Source: Proteiniphilum sp. UBA5283
GTDB taxonomy: Bacteria > Bacteroidota > Bacteroidia > Bacteroidales > Dysgonomonadaceae
Length of the DNA stretch: 7,134 nucleotides
Assembly: GCA_002408485.1 (NCBI GenBank)
Contig: DHSP01000017.1
Location: 47,554 to 54,687 of the forward strand
Reading direction: 5' to 3'
Shown here: one piece after another, positions 5,925 to 7,134 of the stretch
How positions within the stretch are numbered: the first letter of the stretch is position 1
How the letters are laid out: each line of letters opens with the position of its first letter
The notes under the pieces: model-generated
Told to the model about the DNA's origin: nothing
Database searches by the model: none
What the model saw: the letters and a program-made list of their open reading frames with translations, nothing else
Made by a program: the position numbers and the translations under genes

Positions 5925-7134
5925 TTTGTTGATCTCCATGTAGCACATTCATCACAATCTGTTGTTTCTCATTGTCAAAATCGACCAGCACCGTATCGCC
6001 CTCCTTCATGCCGGTACGGATGATGAGTTCGGCCATCTCGTCTTCAATGTATTTCTGGATGGCTCGTTTGAGCGGTCGTGCACCAAACTGCACATCATAC
6101 CCCTTGTTGGCAATGAATTCTTTTGCAGGCTCTGTAAGGTTTACCTTGAAGCCCAGGTCGCCAATACGCTTGTAAAGACCTGCCAGTTCCAGATCGATGA
6201 TCTTGTAGATCGACTCTTTGCTGAGCTGGTCGAACATCACAATGTCGTCCACCCTGTTTAGAAACTCGGGCGCAAAGGCTTTGTTCAGTGCCTTCTGGAT
6301 CACGCTGCGCGAATATTCGGCATCGCTCACATCGTTGCCGGTATTGAAACCTATGCCCCGTCCAAAATCTTTTAACTGCCTTGTCCCGATGTTGGAGGTC
6401 ATGATCAGGATGGTGTTTTTAAAGTCGATCTTCCGTCCCAGGCTGTCCGTCACATGCCCTTCGTCCATGATCTGAAGGAGGATATTGAAAACATCGGGAT
6501 GTGCTTTTTCCACCTCGTCGAGCAATACCACGGAGTAGGGGCGGCGTCGTACTTTCTCGGTCAGTTGTCCACCCTCTTCGTACCCCACATAGCCCGGAGG
6601 TGCTCCCACAAGACGCGATACGTTAAATTTTTCCATGTACTCGCTCATGTCAATCCGGATAAGATTTTCATGTGAGTCGAACAGGAACTCTGCCAGCTTC
6701 TTGGCAAGGTGCGTTTTTCCAACGCCCGTTGGCCCAAGAAACATGAAGGTGCCGATGGGTTTGTTTGGATCCTTCAGTCCCACGCGGTTGCGTTGGATGG
6801 CTTTCACGATTTTGTTTACTGCCTCGTCCTGGCCAATCACCTTGCTTTTTAGCACTTCCCGCATCTCAAGCAGCCGCTGTCCTTCAGCCTGTGCAATACG
6901 CTGTACCGGTACTCCCGAGATCATGGCCACCACTTCGGCTATTTTCTCTTCGTCCACCATCTCCGGCTTCTCCTTGATCTCCTTCTGCCAGCGCTCTTCT
7001 TCGGCTTCGAGTGCCAGCAGCAGCTGCCGTTGTTTGTCGCGGTAACTGGCGGCCAGCTCATATTTTTGCGCCTTTACGGCGTCGGTTTTCTGTTTTTCCA
7101 CCTCTTTCAATTCCGCCTCCAGGTGTTCGATGGT
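5899..7134 (-). CDS. clpC: ATP-dependent Clp protease ATP-binding subunit ClpC, C-terminal half
   Basis: The gene enters from the right edge and the visible 411 residues run to the TGA at 5899; the N-terminal domain and first AAA+ module are outside. Counting from the edge, the first part is a coiled coil with a UVR-like stretch (AVKAQKYELAASYRD, about 19-33), which marks ClpC instead of ClpB with its long middle domain. The second AAA+ module follows: GPTGVGKT Walker A (134-141), the GYVGYEEGG pore-loop region (181-189), VVLLDE Walker B (202-207), TSN sensor 1 (246-248), arginine finger in EFLNRVDD (R294) and GARPLKR sensor 2 (351-357). IGF at 261-263 is the tripeptide type that docks on ClpP, so this is probably a protease partner that unfolds substrates in the cytoplasm. 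The frame stays open to the edge; a TTG at 7110 is internal. The 3' end overlaps the DsbA/FrnE-like gene. Confidence 0.95.
   Translation of the reverse strand, partial: TIEHLEAELKEVEKQKTDAVKAQKYELAASYRDKQRQLLLALEAEEERWQKEIKEKPEMVDEEKIAEVVAMISGVPVQRIAQAEGQRLLEMREVLKSKVIGQDEAVNKIVKAIQRNRVGLKDPNKPIGTFMFLGPTGVGKTHLAKKLAEFLFDSHENLIRIDMSEYMEKFNVSRLVGAPPGYVGYEEGGQLTEKVRRRPYSVVLLDEVEKAHPDVFNILLQIMDEGHVTDSLGRKIDFKNTILIMTSNIGTRQLKDFGRGIGFNTGNDVSDAEYSRSVIQKALNKAFAPEFLNRVDDIVMFDQLSKESIYKIIDLELAGLYKRIGDLGFKVNLTEPAKEFIANKGYDVQFGARPLKRAIQKYIEDEMAELIIRTGMKEGDTVLVDFDNEKQQIVMNVLHGDQQNGKKENEN

Noticed and set aside
6635..7045. Plus-strand open frame of 136 codons opposite clpC
   Set aside because: Serine- and arginine-rich text typical of an antisense frame of a conserved AAA+ gene; no independent support.
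5899..7110. Reading the Clp gene as starting at 7110
   Set aside because: The codon there is TTG inside an open frame that continues to the window edge as TIEHLEAE, matching the ClpC coiled coil; the gene is simply cut by the window.

Overview
The window looks like chromosomal DNA from a Bacteroidota bacterium, probably order Bacteroidales. The support is a DUF4230-type membrane-anchored protein, a Tat-signal Gfo/Idh/MocA oxidoreductase remnant beside heparinase II/III-fold genes (a polysaccharide-utilisation context), TAnnTTTG-type -7 promoter elements, and mostly absent Shine-Dalgarno sequences. The genus cannot be fixed from the sequence alone.

Left part (about 1-2992, minus strand): a decaying carbohydrate-catabolic cluster. 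Reading downstream, it holds (i) a 185-codon N-terminal stub of a heparinase II/III-family protein that ends just before its catalytic part; (ii) an apparently intact secreted 638-residue heparinase II/III-fold polysaccharide lyase with the expected Asn/Tyr/His and zinc-ligand pattern; and (iii) a heavily broken Gfo/Idh/MocA oxidoreductase pseudogene that runs off the left edge and carries nonsense codons, frameshifts and a large internal deletion. Only the middle gene seems functional. The set suggests a polysaccharide-degradation locus being lost by gene erosion.

Middle part (2993-4443): a 293-bp divergent spacer carries candidate promoters in both directions and two interleaved perfect inverted repeats. 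It is followed on the plus strand by a probable two-gene unit: a DUF4230 protein anchored by one N-terminal helix, and a 172-residue protein with two membrane helices and an unrecognised soluble domain.

Right part (4444-7134, minus strand): the C-terminal half of a ClpC-type AAA+ unfoldase enters from the right edge. Its last codons overlap the start of a DsbA/FrnE-like thiol oxidoreductase. Next comes a possible 20-codon leader peptide with an unusually strong Shine-Dalgarno sequence, then a GNAT N-acetyltransferase. Protein quality control (ClpC) and thiol chemistry (DsbA/FrnE) may be co-expressed through the overlap. The GNAT converges on the DUF4230 unit across an 89-bp spacer in which I see no convincing terminator.

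I found no tRNA, rRNA, CRISPR array or intact mobile element. No clearly new defence or biosynthetic system is visible. The best leads are the eroded catabolic cluster, the interleaved dyads at the DUF4230 promoter, and the small ORF ahead of the GNAT gene.
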